DNA of 5,925 nucleotides from Bacteroidales bacterium (lineage in GTDB: Bacteria; Bacteroidota; Bacteroidia; Bacteroidales; F082). The stretch lies in NCBI GenBank assembly GCA_024762735.1, contig JANTGU010000158.1, forward strand, positions 1-5,925, written 5' to 3'. This document shows, piece after piece, positions 1-5,784 of this stretch. Within the stretch, counting starts at the first letter, position 1; the number at the start of each line of letters is the position of its first letter. The notes below the pieces were generated by a model. The model did no database searches. It was not told the DNA's origin and saw only the letters and a program-made list of their open reading frames with translations. Made by a program: the position numbers and the translations under genes.

Positions 1-173
1 AGATACTCAAGCCACAAGCCAAAGACCTGGAAGAAGCCAGAGGCCTGGTTACAGCTGATTATCAAAATTACCTGGAAAAAGAGTGGGTTAAAAATCTGAA
101 GCAGAAATATCCTGTTAAGGTTAACGAAAAAATATTAACCAAGGTTATCGAGCAGGAACAAAGCAAAAAATAG
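1..173 (+). CDS. PpiC-type peptidyl-prolyl isomerase, C-terminal end only
   Basis: An open frame enters from the left edge (first full codon at base 3) and ends at TAG 171-173, giving 56 residues of a longer protein. The visible part runs LEEARGLVTADYQNYLEKEW, then a KYPVKVNEKIL stretch and a Lys/Gln/Glu-rich tail. From memory of the family, this 'EARG.V..DYQ..LE..W...L...YPV.VN' ending is the C-terminus of the large periplasmic PpiC/SurA-like isomerases of Bacteroidota, where it follows the parvulin domain. No catalytic residue lies in the window, so activity cannot be judged. The neighbours are a second foldase-like lipoprotein and SurA, which fits a cluster for periplasmic folding and outer-membrane protein biogenesis. 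A terminator-like hairpin starts 8 bases after the stop. The family call is fairly secure; the exact subfamily is not. Confidence 0.72.
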   Translation, partial: ILKPQAKDLEEARGLVTADYQNYLEKEWVKNLKQKYPVKVNEKILTKVIEQEQSKK

Positions 174-181
174 TAACACCT

Positions 182-236
182 GGAAATTGCCATATTCCTT
201 TGCCCGTCAGGCATGGATATTGGCAATTTCCTTTTT
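182..236 (+). terminator. Long hairpin plus T-tract: intrinsic terminator or attenuator
   Basis: GGAAATTGCCA (182-192) pairs perfectly with TGGCAATTTCC (221-231). The stem continues inward with small bulges (193-198 with 215-219) and a terminal TGCC/GGCA stem (201-204 with 210-213) around a 5-base loop, about 20 bp in all. Five T residues (232-236) follow at once. This is the form of a rho-independent terminator for the PpiC gene ending at 173. The downstream lipoprotein, surA and moxR have no recognisable promoter after it, so it may be a partial terminator that sets their expression relative to the upstream gene. It also makes protein starts upstream of about base 240 unlikely for the next gene. 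Confidence 0.8.
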
Positions 237-249
237 ATCACCAAACCAT

Positions 250-1101
250 TTGAATAAAATCATCATTCCCATACTTGCCTTACTGCTTGCTTTGGCGTCA
301 TGTCAACAGCAAAAAGAGGGAACTCCGCTTGCCCGGGTGGAGGATGATATTTTGTATGAAAAAGATTTAGCCGGCCTCCTCCCTCCCAATACCGAGCCAC
401 TCGACTCCATTGTTTGGGTGCGTAACTATACCCACAACTGGATAAAAACCAAGCTGCTGCTAAACAAGGCCATGCAAAACCTCGACCCCGAATCCATCAA
501 CTTTGAACAACAGCTCGAAAAATACAGAAACTCACTCATAGCATACACCTACGAAACGGAGCTTATCCATCAGCAGATGGATACAACCATTTCAGATTCT
601 GCCATTCAGGCTTACTACAATAGTCACCAAAAAGATTTTATTTTACTCAAAAATATCGTCAGAGCCACGTACGTGGTTATCGAGAACAATAAAAATCTTG
701 AAAAACATTTTGTCCATCTGTTTCATCTGCCCGATTCAATCAGGATGGACTCACTGCAATACAACTGCAAGGAGTACGCCACCAACTATTTCCTCGACAC
801 CACCGCCTGGCTTCCATTTGACGAAGTGACCAAGGTTATTCCTTTAAAAACCTACAACAAGGAGCTTTTCTTAAAAAATAATAAGTTTGTAAAGGTTAAA
901 GACAAGCATAACATTTATCTGATTAACTTTGTTGACTTTAAAATAAAAAACGACTTCTCTCCGTTGGAGCTGGAGCAGAACAACATTCGTAATATTATCA
1001 TCAACAGTCGCAAGATGGATTTCATCAAAAATTTACACGAACAAATCTACCGGGAAGCGGCACGTAAAAATGAATTTGAGATTTATACTTATGACAAATA
1101 A
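250..1101 (+). CDS. Periplasmic foldase-like lipoprotein (PpiC/SurA-N related, no parvulin core)
   Basis: This is a probable lipoprotein of 283 residues. There is no ATG start near the 5' end of the frame. TTG 250 gives MNKIIIPILALLLALASC, a compact signal peptide with a good lipobox (LASC, Cys18). The frame stays open upstream to TTG 187, but that start would lie inside the hairpin at 182-236 and would bury the signal peptide behind 21 extra residues. The mature part opens with 'LARVEDDILYEKDL' (about residues 27-40), then a helix-rich region with 'NYTHNWIKTKLLLNKA'. This matches my memory of Bacteroidota lipoproteins, often annotated as peptidyl-prolyl isomerase, that sit between a PpiC gene and surA. 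I see no parvulin signature (no GG.LG or HIL motif), so a holdase/chaperone role is more likely than isomerase activity. The 3' end overlaps surA by 11 bases, suggesting translational coupling. The frame is certain; start and function are inferred. Confidence 0.75.
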   Translation: MNKIIIPILALLLALASCQQQKEGTPLARVEDDILYEKDLAGLLPPNTEPLDSIVWVRNYTHNWIKTKLLLNKAMQNLDPESINFEQQLEKYRNSLIAYTYETELIHQQMDTTISDSAIQAYYNSHQKDFILLKNIVRATYVVIENNKNLEKHFVHLFHLPDSIRMDSLQYNCKEYATNYFLDTTAWLPFDEVTKVIPLKTYNKELFLKNNKFVKVKDKHNIYLINFVDFKIKNDFSPLELEQNNIRNIIINSRKMDFIKNLHEQIYREAARKNEFEIYTYDK

Positions 1102-2458
1102 AATAAAATATCAACTGCTTAAAGGTCTGGTTATGGTATTAGCAACCTTTAGCCTCCTGTCGGTTAAAGCACAGCAGGCTCAGGTAATTGACCAAATTGC
1201 CGCGTTGGTTGGCCGCAACATGATATTGCAATCCGACATCGAAAACCAGTACATTAACTACCGGATGCAGGGCGTGATTAAAGGAAGTGCCCCTGAGGTT
1301 AAATGTAGTATTTTGGAAGACATGCTTTTTCAAAAACTGCTGGTTGCCCAGGCCGAAGTGGATAGTATTGTTGTTGATGACTCCCAGGTTAATGCCGAAC
1401 TCGACCGAAGAATAGGCACTTTTATCAACCAGTTTGGATCGCAGGAAAAACTGGAACAGTATTACAATAAAAGCATCACCGAGATTAAGTCGGAGCTTTT
1501 TAGTGTTATTAAAGAACAATTACTTGCCCAGCAAGTCCAGCAACAAATAATTGCCGACGTAACCGTTACCCCGTCCGAGGTAAAATCCTATTTCAGGTCG
1601 TTGCCAAAGGATAGCATCCCGCAAATAAAAACCGAGTATGTTATTCAGCAACTGGTAAAAAATCCTCCCGTTAGCGTGGAAGAAAAAATCAGGGTGAAAG
1701 AACAATTGCTGGAGCTTAGAAAAAGAATTTTAAAAGGAGAGAACTTTTCAACCCTGGCCATCCTCTACTCCGAGGATCCCGGATCAGCAAAAAAAGGCGG
1801 GGAGCTTGGATTTTATGGACGAGGTCAGCTTTATCCCGAGTTTGAAGCTGTTGCCTTTAAGCTGAAAGAGGGCGAAGTGTCGGATATTGTAGAAACCGAA
1901 GCCGGTTACCACATCATCCAAATGATTGAACGCAAAGGTGATTATGTTAACGTGCGACACATCCTTCTGGTGCCCAAAGTTTCACCCACTGACCTGATGA
2001 AAGCGCGGAAAGAACTTGACAGCGTAGCACTGCTAATCCGTAACGACTCCATCTCGTTTGACGATGCCGTGGCTAAATTTTCGGATGGTGAAAACAAAAA
2101 TAATGGTGGTTACCTCATCAACCAATACACGGGAGGAACCTCTTTTGAAGCCGAACAGCTGGACCCTCAGGTTTCTTTTGTGGTTGACAAGCTGAAAGTT
2201 GGTGAAATATCCAATCCTGTCCCCATGAAAACGGACAAGCAAAAAGATGCTTACCGTATTTTATACTTAAAAAGCAAAACCAAACCTCACCGCGCCAACC
2301 TTGAAGAGGACTATCCGAAAATTCAACAGTGGGCACTTCAGCAAAAGCAAAAGCAGGTTATCGACGAGTGGGTTAACGATAAAAGCCAAAGCACTTATGT
2401 TAGAATTGGCGACGACTTTAAGCAATGTTCGTTTCATTATAACTGGTTAAAAAAATAA
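1091..2458 (+). CDS. surA: SurA-type periplasmic chaperone / peptidyl-prolyl isomerase, two parvulin domains
   Basis: From ATG 1091 the protein has 455 residues, close to usual SurA length. This start gives a classic Sec signal peptide: Lys-rich n-region, hydrophobic core, and a likely cut after SVKA (residue 27). ATG 1070 is also in frame but puts seven residues (MNLRFIL) ahead of the charged region, so it is less likely. Residues about 30-160 form the SurA N-terminal chaperone region. Parvulin domain 1 spans about 176-283, with YSEDPGSAKKGGELGFYGRG (226-245) and GYHIIQM (His274). Parvulin domain 2 spans about 285-395, opening with VRHILL (His290), followed by a Gln/Lys-rich helix that completes the chaperone module. 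Domain 1 has Gln where the first parvulin His is expected, and domain 2 ends in YRILYL without the second His. SurA escorts unfolded outer-membrane proteins to the BAM complex. The gene overlaps the upstream lipoprotein by 11 bases and lies 22 bases before moxR, so the three are probably co-transcribed. Confidence 0.9.
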   Translation: MTNKIKYQLLKGLVMVLATFSLLSVKAQQAQVIDQIAALVGRNMILQSDIENQYINYRMQGVIKGSAPEVKCSILEDMLFQKLLVAQAEVDSIVVDDSQVNAELDRRIGTFINQFGSQEKLEQYYNKSITEIKSELFSVIKEQLLAQQVQQQIIADVTVTPSEVKSYFRSLPKDSIPQIKTEYVIQQLVKNPPVSVEEKIRVKEQLLELRKRILKGENFSTLAILYSEDPGSAKKGGELGFYGRGQLYPEFEAVAFKLKEGEVSDIVETEAGYHIIQMIERKGDYVNVRHILLVPKVSPTDLMKARKELDSVALLIRNDSISFDDAVAKFSDGENKNNGGYLINQYTGGTSFEAEQLDPQVSFVVDKLKVGEISNPVPMKTDKQKDAYRILYLKSKTKPHRANLEEDYPKIQQWALQQKQKQVIDEWVNDKSQSTYVRIGDDFKQCSFHYNWLKK

Positions 2459-2480
2459 GTAATCATTTTTAAAAAAAACT

Positions 2481-3452
2481 ATGCCAACCTATCTATCAGA
2501 CGTTGAAGCCATCGAGGCCTTTGTAAATAAATACAACCTCCTGCGGCAGGAAATTGCCAAAGTTATTGTTGGTCAGGATGAAATTGTTCAAAACACGTTA
2601 ATATCCATTTTCAGTCAGGGACATGTACTGTTAGTAGGCGTCCCGGGATTGGCAAAAACCCTGCTGGTTAACACCGTTGGAAAAGTGCTGGGTCTCTCCT
2701 TTAACAGAATCCAGTTTACACCCGACCTGATGCCTTCCGATATTATTGGAACCGAAATTCTTGACGAAAACCGTAAATTCAAGTTTATCAAAGGGCCGGT
2801 TTTTTCAAATGTTATTTTAGCCGACGAAATAAACCGGACACCACCCAAAACCCAATCGGCACTGCTGGAAGCCATGCAGGAAAAGGCCGTTACAGTAGCA
2901 GGTGTCTCCTACAAACTGGAAGAGCCCTTTTTCGTGTTGGCTACCCAAAACCCCATTGAACAGGAAGGCACCTACCCCTTGCCGGAAGCACAACTCGACC
3001 GCTTTATGTTTAATCTGATTTTAGACTACCCCTCCTTTAACGAAGAAGTTGATGTGGTGAAACGAACCACCACCGAATTAACAGCAAATGCTGATGAGGT
3101 AATGAATTCGGAAGAGATTCTGTTTTTCCAGCAACTTATCCGTAAAATACCGGTGGCTGACAACGTGTTAGAATACGCGGTTAAGCTGGTTTCCAAAACA
3201 AGACCCAATACCGGTACTGCACACGATTGGGCCAATAAATTCTTAAATTGGGGTGCCGGCCCCAGGGCTTCTCAGTTTTTAATTATCGGAGCCAAAACCC
3301 ATGCAGCCATCCATGGAAAGTTCTCACCCGACATCGAGGATATTAAAGCCGTGGCGTTGCCCATCCTTAGGCACCGCATCGTGAGAAACTACAAGGCTGA
3401 AGCCGAAGGTATCAGTCTTGACGATATTATTATTAAGCTCATGGCTGAGTAA
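2481..3452 (+). CDS. MoxR-family AAA+ ATPase
   Basis: The protein has 323 residues, the normal size for a MoxR ATPase (AAA_3 core plus AAA lid). Visible motifs are Walker A GVPGLAKT (53-60), Walker B VILADE (111-116), sensor 1 ATQNP (154-158), the family hallmark GTYPLPEAQLDRF with a likely arginine finger at Arg174, and sensor 2 GPRAS (260-264). All ATP-binding and hydrolysis residues look intact. MoxR ATPases are hexameric, chaperone-like proteins that usually act with von Willebrand factor A or DUF58 partners in protein maturation, metal insertion or envelope stress. Here no such partner follows: the next gene is an independently promoted lipoprotein. The start at ATG 2481 is preceded by an A-rich run, as is common in this phylum. 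The close spacing after surA suggests a role tied to envelope protein quality control, which is an inference. The family call is very secure; the substrate is unknown. Confidence 0.93.
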   Translation: MPTYLSDVEAIEAFVNKYNLLRQEIAKVIVGQDEIVQNTLISIFSQGHVLLVGVPGLAKTLLVNTVGKVLGLSFNRIQFTPDLMPSDIIGTEILDENRKFKFIKGPVFSNVILADEINRTPPKTQSALLEAMQEKAVTVAGVSYKLEEPFFVLATQNPIEQEGTYPLPEAQLDRFMFNLILDYPSFNEEVDVVKRTTTELTANADEVMNSEEILFFQQLIRKIPVADNVLEYAVKLVSKTRPNTGTAHDWANKFLNWGAGPRASQFLIIGAKTHAAIHGKFSPDIEDIKAVALPILRHRIVRNYKAEAEGISLDDIIIKLMAE

Positions 3453-3507
3453 TTTGGTCTGATTAACACGACAAAATTTAAGATATCCTTTTTAAATCAA
3501 TCTTTTT

Positions 3508-3545
3508 TACCCAATATTTCAATTTCTTTGAGTCATTATTGGGTA
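3508..3545. repeat. 9-bp inverted repeat flanking the upstream -33 element
   Basis: TACCCAATA (3508-3516) and TATTGGGTA (3537-3545) are exact reverse complements separated by 20 bases. The TTTG of the first promoter candidate (3527-3530) lies at the centre, and the TTG of the second (3539-3541) lies inside the right arm. No T-run follows on either strand, so a terminator is unlikely. The arrangement suits a dimeric or tetrameric regulator that covers the promoter, although chance in A/T-rich DNA cannot be excluded. Confidence 0.5.
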
Positions 3546-3561
3546 TTGTATTGTATCTTTG
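3527..3561 (+). promoter_or_regulatory. Bacteroidota-type promoter candidate 1 for LruC lipoprotein
   Basis: TTTG (3527-3530) is followed after 23 bases by TATCTTTG (3554-3561). The second box is an exact match to the primary sigma factor -7 form TAnnTTTG known from Bacteroides and Flavobacterium. The 23-base spacer is at the long end of the described range. The predicted transcription start is near 3568, giving a leader of about 160 bases. Confidence 0.55.
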
Positions 3562-3571
3562 TGTATTTTTG
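3539..3571 (+). promoter_or_regulatory. Bacteroidota-type promoter candidate 2, overlapping candidate 1
   Basis: TTG (3539-3541), 22 bases, then TATTTTTG (3564-3571), again an exact TAnnTTTG match. Its -7 box starts ten bases after that of candidate 1, about one helical turn, so both lie on the same DNA face. Its -33 element is within the right arm of the inverted repeat. Either or both could be used; the A/T-rich context makes a chance match more likely here than for candidate 1. Confidence 0.35.
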
Positions 3572-3727
3572 ATACCTTATTCCCAAAATGAAATAACGGA
3601 GAGTAAGAAAAAGATATTTTTATCAGGCTGAAAACATGATTGTTAAACAAGGCTTTCATTTATGGCATGATTTTTATTGTAGTTAATTGTTGCATTGACG
3701 AAAATATTAACCTAAACATATTGTATC

Positions 3728-5611
3728 ATGAAAACGAAAATTAGTATCCTTTTATCGATGTTCGCCTTTCTGGCTGTCCTTTCAACAGGATGCCACAAGG
3801 GCAACACTGACAACAAAACCAAGATGCAGGATTTAAACATCCCTGATGGTTTTACTTTTGAAACAACGCACGAAGTGCCTGTTACCATTCAAATGCCCAA
3901 CACCATTGACTTTAACGCGTCGTACAGGAGCAGGTTTAACATTTACACGGCTGACCCTGCGGAGGGAGGTAAATTGCTTCTTTCAGGTAGTTTTGATGAC
4001 AATAATAAGTTTTCAGGGAATATTAAAGTGCCTGTGGCTCTATCCCAAATATATGTGACTACCATTGTAGGCGACATCACAGTTCCACTCGCCAACACTT
4101 CACTCAAGGAAGATGGTGTCATCATTAATTTTGGCGATGATTACGGGCTAAACCCTCCCGATACCACTGAACCGGGTGGCAAGGAAATGCCGCTGGGCAG
4201 TCCTTATACCATTCAGGCTCCTTCCTATACCAACAGCAGAACCAACGTGGTTGGTAATGGAGATTTTGAAACCAACGATTTTGGTACTGTTTTTTATTGG
4301 AGCACCCCGCATCCTATCGATAGTCGTTGGTATTTTACCCAATACCAGGGAAGTATGGAATGGTACGACGACGGCGGCGACCATGTGGTAAGAACCCCAT
4401 GGACAGAACCTGGAAATTACTATTACGGTGGTGTATCACAAATGATAGATGCTAATCCCGGTGATGTAATAACATTTTCAGCCGATATTAAAAGTGTAGG
4501 ACAAAGTAACAGACTCTACGCATGGTTATACCTGATTCCCAGGAATGCCGGTGGATCCGTGCTCGCTTACTACAACCTTACCTATTATCACCCATCCAGC
4601 GACTGGACAACTAAAACGCTGGTAGCAACCATGCCAAGTGGGACCGCCTCCTGTCAGGTTCTTATCTGGACAAACGATTATACACCTAATGCTGCCGTTT
4701 ATGCAAATAACGTGGTGGTTACCGGCCCCGTTACCGATTCGGATGGCGATGGCGTAGATGATGATTTTGATGACTATCCAAACGATCCCACCATGGCCTT
4801 TAACGTATATTATCCCAACGAAAACGACTGGGGTACACTGGCTTTCGAGGACTTATGGCCTGGTGAAGGTGATTATGATTTTAACGACCTGGTATTAGAT
4901 TATCACTTCAAATCGGTTTTGAACTCTTCCAATCAACTGGTAAAATACTACATGGATTATTCAACAAGAGCTGTCGGTGCCAGTTTAATTAACGGCTTTG
5001 GCCTAATGATGGGAGGTGATCCTACCAACATAGCATCGGTTACCGGCACCCAGCTTACGGAAAATTATTTGAGCATTACTTCAAATGGTACCGAGAATAA
5101 CCAAACCAACAGCGTGGTATTTTTATTCGATAATGCCTTTAACACCATAGGGTCTTCAGGCTCACAATTTGTTAATACCAAACCGGAAGTGGCGTATGTT
5201 GACCCCGACACCAACCAGTTAGTAGTTACCTATAGCACCCCAACCTCAACCGATGTTACCGGGACAGCCCCTTACAATCCCTTTATCGTGGTTGACAGAG
5301 ACCGGGGCAAAGAGGTTCACCTGGCAGGTCAGGAGCCCACCGATTTAGTTGATAATGCACTGTTTGGCACCTGGATTGATGACAGCAACCCCGCCACCGG
5401 AAAATGGTATCAAACAGCCAAAAACCTGCCTTGGGCCATCGATTTGCCCGTTTCATTTGACTACCCGGTTGAACAAGTAGAAATATTGGATGCTTACAAT
5501 CACTTTAGAGCATGGGCCGAATCGGGTGGCTCGGTGTACACCGATTGGTATGAAGATAATGCAGGTTACCGGGTTGATGCAAACATCTATACCCCCCCTG
5601 CATCAAAATAG
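3728..5611 (+). CDS. LruC-domain lipoprotein with carbohydrate-binding-module-like insert
   Basis: This is a 627-residue predicted lipoprotein. ATG 3728 gives a signal peptide ending VLSTGC (Cys22); the -3 position is Ser, a permissible but weaker lipobox. Residues about 33-140 are a beta-rich region beginning 'LNIPDGFTFETTHEVPVTIQ', typical of the N-terminal part of LruC-family proteins. Residues about 173-334 open with NVVGNGDFE and are rich in Trp/Tyr, with a 'GVSQMIDANPGDVITFSADI' segment, resembling CBM4/9-like jelly-roll sugar-binding modules. Asp-rich DSDGDGVDDDFDDYPNDP (337-354) is a thrombospondin type-3-like calcium motif. The rest, to about 622, is a LruC domain (called DUF4842 in Pfam, as I recall), with GEGDYDFNDLVLDY (379-392), TDLVDNALFGT (538-548) and AYNHFRAWAESGGS (589-602). 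Only two cysteines exist (22 and 309), as expected for an extracytoplasmic protein. LruC was named from a Leptospira outer-membrane lipoprotein; the family's molecular function is unknown. No acidic export signal follows Cys22 (HKGNTDNK), so surface exposure is uncertain. The gene has its own promoter region and terminator, so it is likely monocistronic. Confidence 0.88.
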   Translation: MKTKISILLSMFAFLAVLSTGCHKGNTDNKTKMQDLNIPDGFTFETTHEVPVTIQMPNTIDFNASYRSRFNIYTADPAEGGKLLLSGSFDDNNKFSGNIKVPVALSQIYVTTIVGDITVPLANTSLKEDGVIINFGDDYGLNPPDTTEPGGKEMPLGSPYTIQAPSYTNSRTNVVGNGDFETNDFGTVFYWSTPHPIDSRWYFTQYQGSMEWYDDGGDHVVRTPWTEPGNYYYGGVSQMIDANPGDVITFSADIKSVGQSNRLYAWLYLIPRNAGGSVLAYYNLTYYHPSSDWTTKTLVATMPSGTASCQVLIWTNDYTPNAAVYANNVVVTGPVTDSDGDGVDDDFDDYPNDPTMAFNVYYPNENDWGTLAFEDLWPGEGDYDFNDLVLDYHFKSVLNSSNQLVKYYMDYSTRAVGASLINGFGLMMGGDPTNIASVTGTQLTENYLSITSNGTENNQTNSVVFLFDNAFNTIGSSGSQFVNTKPEVAYVDPDTNQLVVTYSTPTSTDVTGTAPYNPFIVVDRDRGKEVHLAGQEPTDLVDNALFGTWIDDSNPATGKWYQTAKNLPWAIDLPVSFDYPVEQVEILDAYNHFRAWAESGGSVYTDWYEDNAGYRVDANIYTPPASK

Positions 5612-5633
5612 AAAATTAGGTTAGTATTTTGTT

Positions 5634-5670
5634 AAGAGGTTGTTTGAGCAGTACAAACAACCTCTTTTTT
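5634..5670 (+). terminator. Intrinsic terminator of the LruC lipoprotein gene
   Basis: AAGAGGTTGTTTG (5634-5646) and CAAACAACCTCTT (5654-5666) form a perfect 13-bp stem with a 7-base loop. The last bases of the stem merge into a six-T run (5665-5670). It begins 22 bases after the stop codon at 5609-5611. No gene converges from the right, so it serves the + strand gene only. Confidence 0.93.
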
Positions 5671-5718
5671 ATTTGCCTTCGAGCATGGTTTCCCGATAAA
5701 AAAGGCGAAACAATTTAG

Positions 5719-5749
5719 TTTGCCAATAAAAATAGAATGATTATCTTTG
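5719..5749 (+). promoter_or_regulatory. Consensus Bacteroidota promoter for homogentisate dioxygenase
   Basis: TTTG (5719-5722), exactly 19 bases, then TATCTTTG (5742-5749). Both boxes and the spacer match the Bacteroidota primary sigma consensus (TTTG, 19-21 bases, TAnnTTTG). The transcription start should fall near 5755, leaving an A/T-rich leader of about 30 bases before ATG 5785. No clear operator-like dyad is visible around it. It lies 49 bases beyond the preceding terminator, so the next gene is an independent unit. Confidence 0.8.
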
Positions 5750-5784
5750 ACCACCCATTTTATTTTTAATTATTCTAAATTAAT

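Larger units (their letters stand above)
3453..3727. other. Intergenic region: end of moxR unit and promoter/leader of LruC lipoprotein
   Basis: This 275-base A/T-rich spacer has no convincing gene. Its left part holds a weak A/T-only stem (3476-3481 with 3492-3497) and a six-T run at 3503-3508, at best a poor terminator for moxR. The middle holds the inverted repeat and promoter candidates listed separately. From the predicted transcription starts (about 3568-3578) to the ATG at 3728 there is an untranslated leader of roughly 150-160 bases. The leader contains a two-codon ORF at 3588 and a 16-codon ORF (MIVKQGFHLWHDFYCS, 3636-3686), neither with clear support. CATGAT at 3635 and 3666 could pair with ATCATG over the start codon (3725-3730), but the pairing is only 6 bp. 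Confidence 0.6.

Noticed and set aside
187..249. N-terminal extension of the foldase lipoprotein from TTG 187
   Set aside because: It is made of the terminator hairpin and would displace the lipoprotein signal peptide from the N-terminus.
1139..1519. 126-codon open frame on the - strand inside surA
   Set aside because: It is the shadow of a well-supported SurA reading frame, with no recognisable domain or promoter.
2461..2480. T5/A8 run between surA and moxR as a terminator
   Set aside because: It lacks a GC stem, and the spacing and A-rich tract fit a translation initiation region inside an operon.
3476..3508. A/T-only stem followed by T-run as terminator of moxR
   Set aside because: The stem is 6 bp with no G-C pair and the T-run is offset by five bases, too weak to call.
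3636..3686. 16-codon upstream ORF as a leader peptide
   Set aside because: No run of regulatory codons, no start context and no paired terminator/antiterminator structure was seen; mentioned only as part of the leader.
3635..3730. CATGAT/ATCATG pairing that would hide the LruC start codon
   Set aside because: Only 6 bp with long loops in A/T-rich DNA, well within chance.
3846..4391. Several 60-78 codon frames on both strands within the LruC lipoprotein gene
   Set aside because: They overlap a strongly supported gene in other frames and their translations show no family features.
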